Notes: generated by a model not told the origin, from the letters alone. A DNA stretch of 64,000 nt from Lachnospiraceae bacterium UBA4338 (GCA_002393735.1 DGTK01000002.1:1-64000); one strand, 5' to 3'; shown: positions 6,670 through 16,260, numbered from the stretch's first letter. Program-made: numbers and translations.

Positions 6670-7302
6670 TTATCCCTCATTGTTATAATCATTATAATCA
6701 TCTGTTACAGTCGGATTAAATTCATTTAATGCATCCATGTTTTCTATGTTATCTACAGATATCGCCGCTGCGGATGACCTTGCTTTAACAACAGAAATAA
6801 TTACCAGGGCAACAACGCCAAATAAAATCATAATGCTCACAAGCGTTGGAAGCACAAACATCTTCCTTGCCTCTTTTTTGAATTCATCAAACTCAGACTT
6901 GGCATTGAAATTAGGGTCATACATCTTATCAGGCTCTGTTGAAGAAATCCTGACGCTTGTCACATCCCCTACCTCATACTTTTTCTCAGTTGTCGAAACA
7001 TCCGTAGTTGCTGTATATGTTTCTCCGTTGTATTCATACTCGTATATCGGGCTGTAAACAATCGCTGTACGAGTCTCAACTCCTTCTCCCATGGAGCTTT
7101 CACTTTCCCTGAAACTTACTATTGTAGCATCAACCTTAGTGTCAAACTCATCGAGGTTAACGCTCATCTCCTCTTCCATTTCCTTAAATGCAGAGAACAC
7201 CATAGTCGAGAAAAAAGCGACACACACAATACCTGATACAAGAATTATAACTACAATAATAATGGCAACTACATTAACTTTCCCCTGATTATTATCTCTC
7301 AT
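6670..7302 (-). CDS. DUF3592-like membrane protein
   Basis: The 210-residue protein has an N-terminal membrane helix (about 11-33), an outside-facing middle part, and a second helix (about 150-172) followed by a cytosolic tail rich in Asp and Asn. The middle carries VYSPIYEYEYNGETYTATTD and then YEVGDVTSVRISSTEPDKMYDP, which is the typical pattern of DUF3592 (a small beta domain between two helices). No biochemical role is established for this family that I can state. A terminator follows it, and a separate SseB-like gene lies upstream on the same strand. Confidence 0.75.
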   Translation of the reverse strand: MRDNNQGKVNVVAIIIVVIILVSGIVCVAFFSTMVFSAFKEMEEEMSVNLDEFDTKVDATIVSFRESESSMGEGVETRTAIVYSPIYEYEYNGETYTATTDVSTTEKKYEVGDVTSVRISSTEPDKMYDPNFNAKSEFDEFKKEARKMFVLPTLVSIMILFGVVALVIISVVKARSSAAAISVDNIENMDALNEFNPTVTDDYNDYNNEG

Positions 7303-7364
7303 CTTCGCCCCCTACAGATATACCAAAGTATACCACCATATTGTCATTTTTCTTATATTCTTTA

Positions 7365-7820
7365 CTAGTGTCCCAGCATCATTCTTTCAATCGTCTCTAA
7401 CATTGGAGCATCCAGTGTGACCTTATATTCCTTTGGATCAATAAGAACCCCAAGTTTAGCAGGAGCCTTGCCACTGTTCATTTTCATTGTGGTTTGAACC
7501 ACATCTATGAAAGGAGCCTGAAGTATCAGAAAACCTACTCTTCCAACGTTATCATAATACTCTCTCATTGTAGTTTCTGATAAGAATACCGGAATATAAC
7601 CTTCGTTTGCTGACTTAGGAATGGCAAAGAGTTTTTGAGTTCCATCCTTATGATCGCCAAAAGGTGTTGTATAATAAACAATCTGATCCCTGAAAGCCTT
7701 CAGGAAATCAATATCATTCATCTGTCCTTTTTCATGCTTTTCCAAAAGTGCAAGCCCTTCTGTATTATCAGGCAGTACCTGCTTGGCATCTTTCTTTTTA
7801 AATCCGTCAAAAAGTCCCAT
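7365..7820 (-). CDS. SseB-like domain protein
   Basis: The 151-residue protein starts MGLFDGFKKKD and has no signal peptide. Its core (LFAIPKSANEGYIPVFLSET, then a DVVQTTMKM stretch and LGVLIDPKEYKVTLDAPML) fits the SseB N-terminal domain, found as stand-alone cytosolic proteins in Clostridia. The function of such proteins is not known. It begins 10 bases after the stop of the alcohol dehydrogenase gene, so the two are probably one transcript. One of six GTGGTTNNAACCAC motifs lies inside it (7489-7502). Confidence 0.7.
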   Translation of the reverse strand: MGLFDGFKKKDAKQVLPDNTEGLALLEKHEKGQMNDIDFLKAFRDQIVYYTTPFGDHKDGTQKLFAIPKSANEGYIPVFLSETTMREYYDNVGRVGFLILQAPFIDVVQTTMKMNSGKAPAKLGVLIDPKEYKVTLDAPMLETIERMMLGH

Positions 7821-7829
7821 CTTTGTCTC

Positions 7830-9005
7830 CTATAACATCATTTTATAGATTTTGGTGCAGTCATCTTCATTTAAAGTTACAAAACCTGAGATGCTGCCCT
7901 GTCTTCCATCACCATGGCAAAGCACATCAACAAGCTTTGGAATATCTTCTTCCTTTGCACCAAGTTCTTCGAAATTCTTAGGCATTCCAATTGAGCATAA
8001 GAAGTTCTGGAATGCATTTATTCCCTCTAATGCCGTAACTTCCGGGTGGTCAAAATCCATCTGGCAGCCCCATACTCTTACAGCAACCTTGGCAAATCTC
8101 ATAATGTCATGATTCATAACATACTTGAAAACTGCCGGCATTGTAACCGCAAGTCCTGCGCCATGTGCACAGTCATAAAGAGCTGATAATTCATGCTCAA
8201 TGTTGTGGCTGTTCCAGTCCTGAGAACGTCCAACACCGCAGGTATTATTATGAGCTACCATTCCTGCCCACATAATATTTGCTCTTGCCTCGTAATTATT
8301 CGGATCAGCAATTACTCTGGGAGTCTCATGCTTCATTGTAAGAAGAAGCGCCTCAATAAGTCTGTCAGTAACCTCTACATCCTTTGAATTGGTTAAATAT
8401 CTCTCATAAAGATGAGCCATTATATCTGTAGCACCTGCTGCCGTCTGATATGCAGGAAGTGTCTGTGTAAGCGCCGGATTAAGAATACTAAACTTAGGTC
8501 TGAGTGCGTTTGAACCCGTGCCCCTTTTATACATTCCTTCTTCCTTCGTAATAACTGAATCCGGACTTCCTTCTGAACCTGCAGCTGCTATTGTAAGAAT
8601 TGTACCTACAGGAAGCGCCTTCTCAACCTGTTTACCAGAATAAAAATCCCAAAAATCCCCGTCGTACAATACACCTGCTGCAATAGCCTTGGCTGAGTCA
8701 ATTACAGAACCTCCGCCAACAGCCAAAAGAAAATCAACGCCTTCCTTCTTTGCTAATTCAATGCCTTCATATACAAGGCCACTTCTTGGATTTGGCTTAA
8801 CACCGCCTAAAGATACGTAAGATATGCCTGCATCTGTAAGAGCCTTCTCAACTCTGTCAAGAAGACCTGACTTACGTGCGCTCTGTCCGCCAAAGTGAAG
8901 GAGTACCTTTGTGCCGCCAAACTGCTTTACAAGTTCTCCAGCCTTAAGCTCTGCATCCTTACCGAATTCGAAATAAGTTGGTGAATAAAAACTGAAATTT
9001 TCCAT
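7830..9005 (-). CDS. bdhA: Iron-containing alcohol dehydrogenase (butanol dehydrogenase type)
   Basis: The 391-residue enzyme would reduce aldehydes to alcohols with NAD(P)H, such as butyraldehyde to butanol in fermentation. The nucleotide site GGGS sits at 97-100 (LAVGGGSVIDSAK). The iron ligands expected in the family are visible as Asp194, His198, His267 and His281, with the family spacing of 4 and 14 residues. The opening MENFSFYSPTYFEFGKD is typical of the BdhA/YqhD branch. The true substrate is uncertain. It is co-directional with the SseB-like gene 10 bases downstream. Confidence 0.92.
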   Translation of the reverse strand: MENFSFYSPTYFEFGKDAELKAGELVKQFGGTKVLLHFGGQSARKSGLLDRVEKALTDAGISYVSLGGVKPNPRSGLVYEGIELAKKEGVDFLLAVGGGSVIDSAKAIAAGVLYDGDFWDFYSGKQVEKALPVGTILTIAAAGSEGSPDSVITKEEGMYKRGTGSNALRPKFSILNPALTQTLPAYQTAAGATDIMAHLYERYLTNSKDVEVTDRLIEALLLTMKHETPRVIADPNNYEARANIMWAGMVAHNNTCGVGRSQDWNSHNIEHELSALYDCAHGAGLAVTMPAVFKYVMNHDIMRFAKVAVRVWGCQMDFDHPEVTALEGINAFQNFLCSIGMPKNFEELGAKEEDIPKLVDVLCHGDGRQGSISGFVTLNEDDCTKIYKMML

Positions 9006-9070
9006 AACTCCCCCTTTGCTTTTTTAACCCTATGCATCACTTTTCTCATTATAACACACCTATACTTACG

Positions 9071-9103
9071 AAAAAAGCCACCGGAAAACTTTTCCCGATG
9101 GCT
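9071..9103 (-). terminator. Terminator after the helical orphan gene
   Basis: Minus strand GCCATCGG pairs with CCGGTGGC (9077-9103) and is followed by TTTTTT. Confidence 0.75.
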
Positions 9104-9133
9104 TTATCACCCTTCTTTAAAAAGAAAACTATT

Positions 9134-10747
9134 TTATTTTTTCATACCCGGATTCTTAGGCTTGGCAACCTGCTTCTTAGCTTTGTTATTCTTCTTGAAC
9201 TCATCAGACTGCATCTTCTTGTAAACCTCTTTCTTCTGCTGTCTGTCATTTTTATAATCCTTTAAAGTCAGTTCTTTTTCTTCTTTTCTCTTAGAGGCCA
9301 TTTTTTCAAATGTCTCGTTGTATTTATTAACAAGTTCAGCTGCTGTTGGCGCCTTGTAACCAAGCTTGCCATAATTAGCCATTTCTTCTTTAATAATCTT
9401 TTTAATGACAGAAAAATCTGCACAAATTTTTTCAATTTCCTTATCAGTTAACGGCTTTCCGGCATTCTTAATTCTTAATTCAAAGTTTGGTGTGGTTTCG
9501 TTATTACGAATCTCGTAATATCTGTCATTGGTATATCTTGCATATGCTAATATTGTCTTTACTGACTTAAAGAACTTCTCCTTGTCATTTACATTATTTG
9601 CAAGTTTTTCACTCTCTTCATTAATGTGAAGATTTGCATTCACGATTGCTTTTTCTCTCTGCTCAGGTAATCTTTTATTTTGATAAATGGTTAAAGGATC
9701 AATTTCATCCTGGAATCCATCAACACGGTCTACCATGTAATCAAGCTTATCAAAGACGTTAATTGCTGCATTAATTCTAGGCTGTTCTCTGAACTGCTTC
9801 ATCCATTTATTCTTTCTATCCGGACTCTTATCCATCTGAGTACCCTTATAATCAAGATATTTCATGGTTGCTTCTCTTGCTTCCATTAAAGCTGTTCTGA
9901 TTTTACCGATTTCTTCTTTGTATGCATCTCTCTGATTAAAACCATCAGTCATTCTATCATTGAATCTATTGGCTGCTACAACAAGGTCAGCAACTTTTTC
10001 CTTCATCTCTTTAAATGCCCCTGATGACTTCATCCACTGCGGATCAACTTTCTCTAAGTCTGCCAGCATAATCTTGGCATTCTTCTCAATAACATCAGCA
10101 TCAAATCCTTCTAATTCTGTACTGATTATCTTTTTATATGGATTTACATTAGGAGTTGTTTTTTCATTTTTATATTTCATGTTGAAAACTTTACGCGGTT
10201 TCTCAACAACTAAGATAGGATTAAGTCCAATCTCATCTTCCGGAACTTCCTTAGCTATTGCTTCTTCATAGTTTTTTGTCATTAATATATTTTTCGGGAA
10301 TTTCTTAAATAAAGTTTCACGTTCTTTATCGCTAATATTTGAGGAATACATCATGAAATTAAAGAATTTATCAAATTCTTCGCATGCATCCTTCATTGAG
10401 CCTAAAGTTTCTTCTCTTACTTCTTTGGAAACAACAAATGAATTATGAAGTATGTAATATGACTCTGAAATCTTCTTATATGCTTCCTCTGCTTCCTTAC
10501 GGGACTTTTCATCTGAAATATTGTACTCATCCTTACAGTAGCGAAGGAAATCCATCATCTTGTCTGCTTCGTTTAAGAATGGCAAATCCTTTCTTGACCA
10601 GCCCTGAGCAATATATCTTCTCTCTTTTTCAGTAAGATTGGCATAATAAGCCTCAGCCTTCTGCTGCTTCTCATACTCTTCAACCGGCATGTCAACTTCC
10701 GGTCCTTCAGGGTCATTGATTGAATTAATGTTTTCATAATCTTTCAT
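9134..10747 (-). CDS. Large helical, charged protein of unknown function
   Basis: I do not recognise this 537-residue protein. It has no signal peptide or membrane segment and is dominated by Lys, Glu and Asp with many predicted helices. A proline-containing middle (about 165-210, with KVFNMKYKNEKTTPNVNPYK) separates two helical halves. The last 60 residues are strongly basic (KKEVYKKMQSDEFKKNNKAKK), which would suit nucleic acid or surface binding. A good ribosome site (AAGGAGG) precedes the ATG, and a terminator follows the gene, so it is a single-gene unit. Confidence 0.65.
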   Translation of the reverse strand: MKDYENINSINDPEGPEVDMPVEEYEKQQKAEAYYANLTEKERRYIAQGWSRKDLPFLNEADKMMDFLRYCKDEYNISDEKSRKEAEEAYKKISESYYILHNSFVVSKEVREETLGSMKDACEEFDKFFNFMMYSSNISDKERETLFKKFPKNILMTKNYEEAIAKEVPEDEIGLNPILVVEKPRKVFNMKYKNEKTTPNVNPYKKIISTELEGFDADVIEKNAKIMLADLEKVDPQWMKSSGAFKEMKEKVADLVVAANRFNDRMTDGFNQRDAYKEEIGKIRTALMEAREATMKYLDYKGTQMDKSPDRKNKWMKQFREQPRINAAINVFDKLDYMVDRVDGFQDEIDPLTIYQNKRLPEQREKAIVNANLHINEESEKLANNVNDKEKFFKSVKTILAYARYTNDRYYEIRNNETTPNFELRIKNAGKPLTDKEIEKICADFSVIKKIIKEEMANYGKLGYKAPTAAELVNKYNETFEKMASKRKEEKELTLKDYKNDRQQKKEVYKKMQSDEFKKNNKAKKQVAKPKNPGMKK

Positions 10748-10839
10748 TTGCGAATCCTCCTTAGAATTACATCTCTATTTGCTTTCTGTTTTCAACTTAC
10801 AAGCAGATAGTACCACCTATAGTATAACAAAAGTGCAAC

Positions 10840-10869
10840 AAAAAAAGTAACCCTTTTGAAAAGGGTTAC
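10840..10869 (-). terminator. Terminator of the STAS gene pair
   Basis: GTAACCCTTTT and GAAAAGGGTTAC form a near-perfect stem (10847-10869), followed on the minus strand by a run of T. Confidence 0.85.
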
Positions 10870-10897
10870 TTAGATTTAATAAAACTTTAATAATCAA

Positions 10898-11203
10898 TTA
10901 TTCAATAGTGAAAATATCAGAGAAACCTGTCACTTCAAAAATCTCCGTCACGATATCATTGAGATTTGTTACCTTCATGCTTCCCTGCTTATTCATTGTC
11001 TTCTGAAGAGATAATAATACACGAAGACCTGCTGAAGAAACATATTCAAGTTTCTCCATGTCAATCACAAGTTCCTTAACCGGTTCGGCACCACCGAGAA
11101 CACCACTCATATAGCTCTCAAGCTCTGGAGCTGTAGTAGTATCAAGTCTTCCTTCAATAACAACTGTTAATTTGCTTCCTTCTGCTTTCTTACTAATATT
11201 CAC
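10898..11203 (-). CDS. STAS-domain anti-sigma factor antagonist (SpoIIAA/RsbV-like)
   Basis: The 101-residue protein is a single STAS domain. VVIEGRLDTTTAPELES is the first strand-helix unit, and VIDMEKLEYVSSAGLRVLL holds the Ser56/Ser57 pair where family members are phosphorylated by a partner kinase. In known systems the unphosphorylated form traps an anti-sigma kinase and frees a sigma factor. Its start lies 4 bases from the stop of the upstream gene, which looks like a degenerate partner kinase. No sigma factor gene is nearby, so the regulated target is unknown. Confidence 0.85.
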   Translation of the reverse strand: MNISKKAEGSKLTVVIEGRLDTTTAPELESYMSGVLGGAEPVKELVIDMEKLEYVSSAGLRVLLSLQKTMNKQGSMKVTNLNDIVTEIFEVTGFSDIFTIE

Positions 11204-11207
11204 TGTC

Positions 11208-11795
11208 TTATTCTCCTATCTTCTTATAAATAATCATCTCTACTGAATCATTCATGATACCAACCTGTACATCATCTGCAAGATTAGCAACGATTGATTT
11301 CTCGAGTTCATCCCAATGTTCATCATCTTTACCGATGTTCTCTTTATACTGATTGAATGACCATGTATATGTCATACCAACATTGGAAGGATCCACATCA
11401 TAAAGAAGACCTTTTACCAGGAAATCTCCCGGATTATCTGTTGCAGGCTCAAGTGCTCTTTCAAAAATCTCCTTCACCTTGCCCATGAAGCCCTTGGCTT
11501 CTATATTCTTACCTGAAGAGGAAACATCCATTAAGCTCTTACGCATCTCTGAATTAACTGTAGTTGTTGTAACCAGATGCAGCTGGAAATTCTTCTTCTC
11601 ATCTTCTATCCAGAATAATGCTACACATTCCCCTGTAATAGCCTTAAGCATTCCCATCATCTCTTCTGCAAGAAGTTTAAGATGAATTGTTTCTTTCATT
11701 GAAAGTTTCTTATAAACCGCAAGCTCATCAATCTGCTCGATAGCTTCGTCCATTCCGCCACCTTCACTGGAAACAGTAATAACGTCTGTTTTCAT
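11208..11795 (-). CDS. Putative RsbW-like (degenerate GHKL) partner of the STAS protein
   Basis: The 195-residue protein starts near VSSEGGGMDEAIEQIDELAVYK and has KLLAEEMMGMLKAI at about 42-55, which lines up with the N-box helix of RsbW/SpoIIAB kinases, but the usual Asn is absent. No clear G1 or G2 glycine box can be seen. I infer a GHKL fold that has lost or changed ATP binding. Position (directly before a STAS gene, 4-base gap) supports a partner-switch pair. The identification rests on context and the helix pattern, so it is tentative. Confidence 0.5.
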   Translation of the reverse strand: MKTDVITVSSEGGGMDEAIEQIDELAVYKKLSMKETIHLKLLAEEMMGMLKAITGECVALFWIEDEKKNFQLHLVTTTTVNSEMRKSLMDVSSSGKNIEAKGFMGKVKEIFERALEPATDNPGDFLVKGLLYDVDPSNVGMTYTWSFNQYKENIGKDDEHWDELEKSIVANLADDVQVGIMNDSVEMIIYKKIGE

Positions 11796-11886
11796 GCTTT
11801 TTGCTCCTTATCATTATTATTCTTGGAAGGCGTATAACCACCCACTTGCTATTTTATCACAATAACTTATTAAAAGCAATTAGCAA

Positions 11887-11907
11887 GGGGGCAGAAAACC
11901 TGCCCCC
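11887..11907 (-). terminator. Hairpin after the 11933-12622 gene
   Basis: GGGGGCAG and CTGCCCCC pair over a short loop. The following minus-strand sequence (CTTGCTAATTGCTTTT) is only moderately U-rich. Confidence 0.55.
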
Positions 11908-11932
11908 GTAATACTTAAATTTTTATAAAGAA

Positions 11933-12622
11933 TTAAACTGCTCTTCCAAGGCTGTCATATAATTTCTTGAATAATGAATCCTCATCCACTTCTCTTTCAC
12001 TGTTAATTGCATTAATATAATCAAACAGTGAATTCATAAGGTCAAGGGCCTTATTGAGCATTCTGTTATTAAGATGTGTCATATCCTTCTCACCTATTGT
12101 GGTAAGTCTTTCAAGATAATCATCCTTCTTCCAGATATCCTCTGAATTAAATAAATCTGACTTAAGAAGATTCTTTGTCTCTGCGCTGTTATCAAGGCTT
12201 AAAGCTAGCGCTGCAAATGAAGGAAAGTCAGTATATGTCGGATCCTGACGGTTTGGATCAAACTGGCGGGCGAACATTTTGCCGGTAGCATCAACGCCTT
12301 TAATAATATAATTCTTCTCTTCACCATTGTCTTCCATCACAATATCAAACTGCTGCATGGATTTGCTGTATGAGAATACTATGTCACCCGAGGCTGACCT
12401 TTGAAGAATCATCTCTTCCACGGTTATTGTGGTTGAAAGATATGCGGTATACGGAACCACCTTATTGTTTTTTAATTCTCCCAAATCTCTCATCTCTTCG
12501 CTTCCTTCCGAATTTTTTGTTGTTAGTACATCCATAAAGGAATTAATAGTTTCGGCCAAACCTGTGTACATATTCTTACCTGAAGTACCATAACAAGCTG
12601 GCCACGTAATCTGATAACTCAT
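11933..12622 (-). CDS. Unknown cytosolic protein
   Basis: I do not recognise this protein of 229 residues. The start MSYQITWPACYGTSGKN at 12622 was chosen because GGAG lies just upstream; a longer frame from 12697 has no such site. It has no membrane segment. The middle alternates short strands (TITVEEMILQRSASGDIVFSY, FDIVMEDNGEEKNYIIKG) and the last 70 residues are helical. It is a single-gene unit with hairpins on both sides, next to other envelope and signalling genes of unknown role. Confidence 0.6.
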   Translation of the reverse strand: MSYQITWPACYGTSGKNMYTGLAETINSFMDVLTTKNSEGSEEMRDLGELKNNKVVPYTAYLSTTITVEEMILQRSASGDIVFSYSKSMQQFDIVMEDNGEEKNYIIKGVDATGKMFARQFDPNRQDPTYTDFPSFAALALSLDNSAETKNLLKSDLFNSEDIWKKDDYLERLTTIGEKDMTHLNNRMLNKALDLMNSLFDYINAINSEREVDEDSLFKKLYDSLGRAV

Positions 12623-12739
12623 AATTACTCCTCTCCGTTGCCTAAAAAAAAGACAACTCTTGTGTGCGTTCATTCCTTTGCCACAATCGCCATCCATAGC
12701 TAGCCTATATGTTACTCAATATTTATATCGGAAGTTCTC

Positions 12740-12780
12740 AAAAAAAATTAACCCGGGTGGCCCAAATCACCGCCCGGGTT
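12740..12780 (-). terminator. Terminator of the 12796-14370 gene
   Basis: AACCCGGG and CCCGGGTT pair (12750-12780), followed on the minus strand by AATTTTTTTT. Confidence 0.85.
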
Positions 12781-12795
12781 TCCAAAATCTTTATT

Positions 12796-14370
12796 TTATT
12801 CCTGTTCCGGATATGTATAACTTACAAATCCTGCATCTGATACCGCATCATACATTCCTGTCTCTCCAAGTCTTTCAGGCATCTCATCTTCATCATACAT
12901 CCAGTATAAATGACTCCACATCATAAATCCTTCAGGAAGTTCGTAAAGACAGATGTCAGGAAGATATATTTCCATGTAATGGCCTTCAGTAATGCCATAT
13001 ACATTATCGTATACATATTTGACTTTCCAGTCGTCCTCAACGGATATTTCCTCTTTGCCTGGTTTCTCATCAAGTTCAACTGACTCAATCTTTGTAAGAT
13101 AATGATAATCTCCAATACGTACCACATCTCCAAACTGACCTTTACCTGAGGCTAAATAAACGGTGGAATCATATCCATCTCCTGACTCGCCCATGTTTGA
13201 ATCATGATAATATGCAGTGAAGCTGCCATCAGTACCAACACTTAAATCAGTACCCCATGCACCTGCGCCGCTGGTAAAGCTCATTTCAAGAGGGCCATAC
13301 TGACTGAAGAATTCCTGGGCGGTCATTTTTTCACCGCTCTCATATTCAGAAGCCAATGTAGCATAATCATAGGCTGATTGATAAGTATATGATGTATTCA
13401 AATATCCATTATTATGATCCTTGGCAATAATATCGCCATAAGGACGGTTAAACATCAGAACTTCGTCTATTTCATTGGAATAAGTCTTAAGGATGTCATT
13501 GAACTGTTCTTCGGATATTATTGTGCCGTCAGAATCTGAATATGCTTTAAAATACATTTCCTCAGCATTATCCCACTCATCCCATGTAGAGCAGACTAAA
13601 TCAGGCTCGAATTCCTGACCGTTCCAGTGATATGTTTTATAATACTCTGTTACTGCTTCATCACCATCACTTGTCCAAACCATCATGTTTCCAGGTGTTG
13701 TGGAAGTAGCTATCATGAAGCCTGCTCCACCACCAATATCATAATCAGCTCCTTCAATAGAGAATATCGGTTCATTGGAACTTCCATCCCAGATATCAAG
13801 GTTTGCTATGTACATATCCTGGGTTGATGTTCCTGCTCTGTGAACCACTATCATCTCAGGCTTGCCGTCTCCTGTAAGGTCGGCGAAGGCGATTTTGTTA
13901 CCCTGTGAGTAAGTTGAGATATCCCACTGACCATCATAGTAATACCAGTAATAATCCCAGTCATATCCTTCGATGTCTTCTTCTAAGTCATAGAGAATAT
14001 TCTGATATACCGTATATCTTGGATCGTAGATTTCCTGATTATCTTCATCATCATCTTTTTCCTCTTCGCCATCCGTAACAACTTCTGTATTCTCTATGGC
14101 AAGAGGATTAAGACCGTCCGGTACATCCACCGAAACCTGGGGACCCGGGTCCACCATAGGCATTACCGGTTCTTTATGGCCGTTGATTACTATAACCACA
14201 CCAACTATAATGGCAATTAACAGAATTAATCCTATAAAAAGTACAATAACCACTGCGGCTATAATACCTATAATAAGCCCTGTCTTTTTCTTCTTAGGCG
14301 GCTGCTGTGCTGCCTGCTGCATCGGCTGGCCCTGCGGCGCCTGATTCAAATTCTCGTTGTCCATACTCAT
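12796..14370 (-). CDS. Membrane-anchored extracellular protein of unknown function
   Basis: The 524-residue protein has a Gln/Pro-rich cytosolic start (about 1-25), the basic stop PPKKKKTG, and one long hydrophobic helix (about 30-62). A large acidic outside domain follows. That domain begins with a Glu/Asp linker (about 95-112) and has FADLTGDGKPEMIVVH, a calcium-binding-like DxTGDG loop seen in VCBS/FG-GAP-type repeats. Tyr- and Trp-rich stretches (YDWDYYWYYYDGQW) are frequent. The topology resembles Clostridia surface proteins with an uncleaved anchor. No enzyme motif is visible. It is the last gene of a run with two multi-span membrane proteins. Confidence 0.65.
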   Translation of the reverse strand: MSMDNENLNQAPQGQPMQQAAQQPPKKKKTGLIIGIIAAVVIVLFIGLILLIAIIVGVVIVINGHKEPVMPMVDPGPQVSVDVPDGLNPLAIENTEVVTDGEEEKDDDEDNQEIYDPRYTVYQNILYDLEEDIEGYDWDYYWYYYDGQWDISTYSQGNKIAFADLTGDGKPEMIVVHRAGTSTQDMYIANLDIWDGSSNEPIFSIEGADYDIGGGAGFMIATSTTPGNMMVWTSDGDEAVTEYYKTYHWNGQEFEPDLVCSTWDEWDNAEEMYFKAYSDSDGTIISEEQFNDILKTYSNEIDEVLMFNRPYGDIIAKDHNNGYLNTSYTYQSAYDYATLASEYESGEKMTAQEFFSQYGPLEMSFTSGAGAWGTDLSVGTDGSFTAYYHDSNMGESGDGYDSTVYLASGKGQFGDVVRIGDYHYLTKIESVELDEKPGKEEISVEDDWKVKYVYDNVYGITEGHYMEIYLPDICLYELPEGFMMWSHLYWMYDEDEMPERLGETGMYDAVSDAGFVSYTYPEQE

Positions 14371-14377
14371 TTCTCCC

Positions 14378-15121
14378 TTAATAATTCACAATGTGTGTAT
14401 TTATAAGTACATCCACCATCCTGTATGCTCCTGCCAAGTAACAAAGCAGGTTGAGCCATATAAACTTATGTGGATTTCCGCTTTCATTTATAACTTTATC
14501 ATAAATGATAATTAATGCAAAAACTAAAATATAATCAATCAGAACTGCTGACAAATCTGTCATTCCCGGAATCAGTATTCCAACTACTCCAAGAAGCACG
14601 GAAAGAAGCAGTATTGATACGGACTTACTTTTTATTATATCCATATCTTCTTTTGTAATCTTCTTAAATCCAAACAGCACCAGTATTACCATAAGCGTAA
14701 TAATAAGCGCTGCAGATGTCAGATACTTTGCAAGTCCCTCCATCACATAGTTTAACACATTATCCTCAAATGATATCATATCAAGATTTGTTCCATCTGC
14801 GATATGCATCATGTTTCCAACGCTTATTACAGGCATAAATGCCATAATAAAGCTTTCAGCAAAGAAGAAGTCCTTCACCTTATAACTCTTTATATATGCA
14901 AGCGGCATCAGTAAAAGGACTATAAGTATGGTCATCATCATTGCCCATATTAGGACATCGAAGAAAAGCCCATACTCAGCATTCCACATCATGGAAAGAT
15001 AGATTCCGGCTCCGTCAGTCTTACATACATCCCAGAGCGTATATCCCGTTAATGCTGCTGCCATTATAAGTGTAAGAACATATATTATATTTTTGGATTT
15101 CTCTTTATTCATAAGCCTCAC
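14378..15121 (-). CDS. Multi-span membrane protein of unknown function
   Basis: The 247-residue protein has six or seven hydrophobic segments (near 10-30, 50-75, 88-105, 130-155, 170-190, 195-210 and 222-240) and short loops with few charges. I see no transporter or enzyme signature. Its start overlaps the stop of the upstream DUF6056-like gene by four bases, and its stop is seven bases from the next gene, so it is translated as part of an operon of envelope proteins. Confidence 0.65.
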   Translation of the reverse strand: MRLMNKEKSKNIIYVLTLIMAAALTGYTLWDVCKTDGAGIYLSMMWNAEYGLFFDVLIWAMMMTILIVLLLMPLAYIKSYKVKDFFFAESFIMAFMPVISVGNMMHIADGTNLDMISFEDNVLNYVMEGLAKYLTSAALIITLMVILVLFGFKKITKEDMDIIKSKSVSILLLSVLLGVVGILIPGMTDLSAVLIDYILVFALIIIYDKVINESGNPHKFIWLNLLCYLAGAYRMVDVLINTHIVNY

Positions 15122-16260
15122 ACAAAAAGATAAATCTCATATATTAATTTCCATACCGCGCCTGCAAATACCAGAAGGTAAGGATACATTAATCCTCTTT
15201 CCTTAAGATTCTTATAATCTGATATTTGCTTAATCAGGTCAGCTGATATAACTATTCCAACCACCATTGTTCCAAAACTCGCCCTGTCAGGATAATGCGG
15301 TGAAAGCATCATTGCAAGATAAGATATAAGCATATAAAGAATAAGTGCGATATGGCTTATATCAGGTTTCTGTTTTAAAACAATAACATATATAAGTATA
15401 AGTAAAACCATTATGACGGTTATCGGGAATAAGTATGCCCCGTAGCCTGTCAGCATGGATATTATTCTCTCTCTGATGGTTACTAAAAGTGATACTTTCT
15501 CAATTGTGTCAACTCTTACGAAATTGCCCGGAGCCAGTATCATTACAGCGCTTCCTATGGCGCCACCTGCTGCACCTGTGTACATCCACAAAGGAGCCTT
15601 TTTCTTAAACTTGATAATAATATAAAGAATTACTCCTATCGCAAGCACTGTACTTGCAGGTCCCATATTCTCATTACTCCAGCCTGTCATAATGGAAAGA
15701 GGAATCATGAGAACTGTGATAAGCACATTTATACCGCCTTTGCAAAGGCTGCACTCTTTTTCATCAAGATAATCTCTTAAAACCTTTATATATAAATATA
15801 CAAAGGCCAGAATCCAGCAGGAAGAGAAAACATAATTAACGCATCCTGCTTCCCAGAACATACTCATTTTGATATTTGGATTTGCAAAGATCAGCATCGA
15901 AGATACTCCCACATATGTGTAGAGATTCTTTGATTTTGCCATGATACATATAAGATAAGACAGAAGGGCAAACATAATCATATTTATTATGTCTGCGCCA
16001 AGATTTCCTGTCATAATGACTAACTGAAGAATTGAATGGGTGACACTTCTGCCGCCCCAGTTAAAATAATGCCAAACCTGGCTTTCTATTACATCTGATA
16101 TACCTGATAAAGGCGCTCCTGTGGCAAGATTGGTTGAATACCAGATGTCATCCATCATAAACACCATCAGTCTGTGGTAGATGAACATAAGAACCAGTAA
16201 TACCCCTAAGGCAATACAGGACAGAATAAAATATTTATTTATCTTCTTCTGTTTCTCCAT
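15118..16260 (-). CDS. DUF6056-like polytopic membrane protein
   Basis: The 380-residue protein has about ten membrane segments. After the first helix comes an outside loop with FMMDDIWYST, then WHYFNWGGRSVTH and later MFWEAGCVNYVFSS. The acidic DD after helix 1, the W-x-x-GR and the aromatic NY pattern are typical of DUF6056 and of GT-C-like membrane glycosyltransferases that use lipid-linked sugars. A transferase role is therefore possible but not shown. The start overlaps the VTT-domain gene before it by 26 bases; the stop overlaps the next gene by four. Confidence 0.65.
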   Translation of the reverse strand: MEKQKKINKYFILSCIALGVLLVLMFIYHRLMVFMMDDIWYSTNLATGAPLSGISDVIESQVWHYFNWGGRSVTHSILQLVIMTGNLGADIINMIMFALLSYLICIMAKSKNLYTYVGVSSMLIFANPNIKMSMFWEAGCVNYVFSSCWILAFVYLYIKVLRDYLDEKECSLCKGGINVLITVLMIPLSIMTGWSNENMGPASTVLAIGVILYIIIKFKKKAPLWMYTGAAGGAIGSAVMILAPGNFVRVDTIEKVSLLVTIRERIISMLTGYGAYLFPITVIMVLLILIYVIVLKQKPDISHIALILYMLISYLAMMLSPHYPDRASFGTMVVGIVISADLIKQISDYKNLKERGLMYPYLLVFAGAVWKLIYEIYLFV

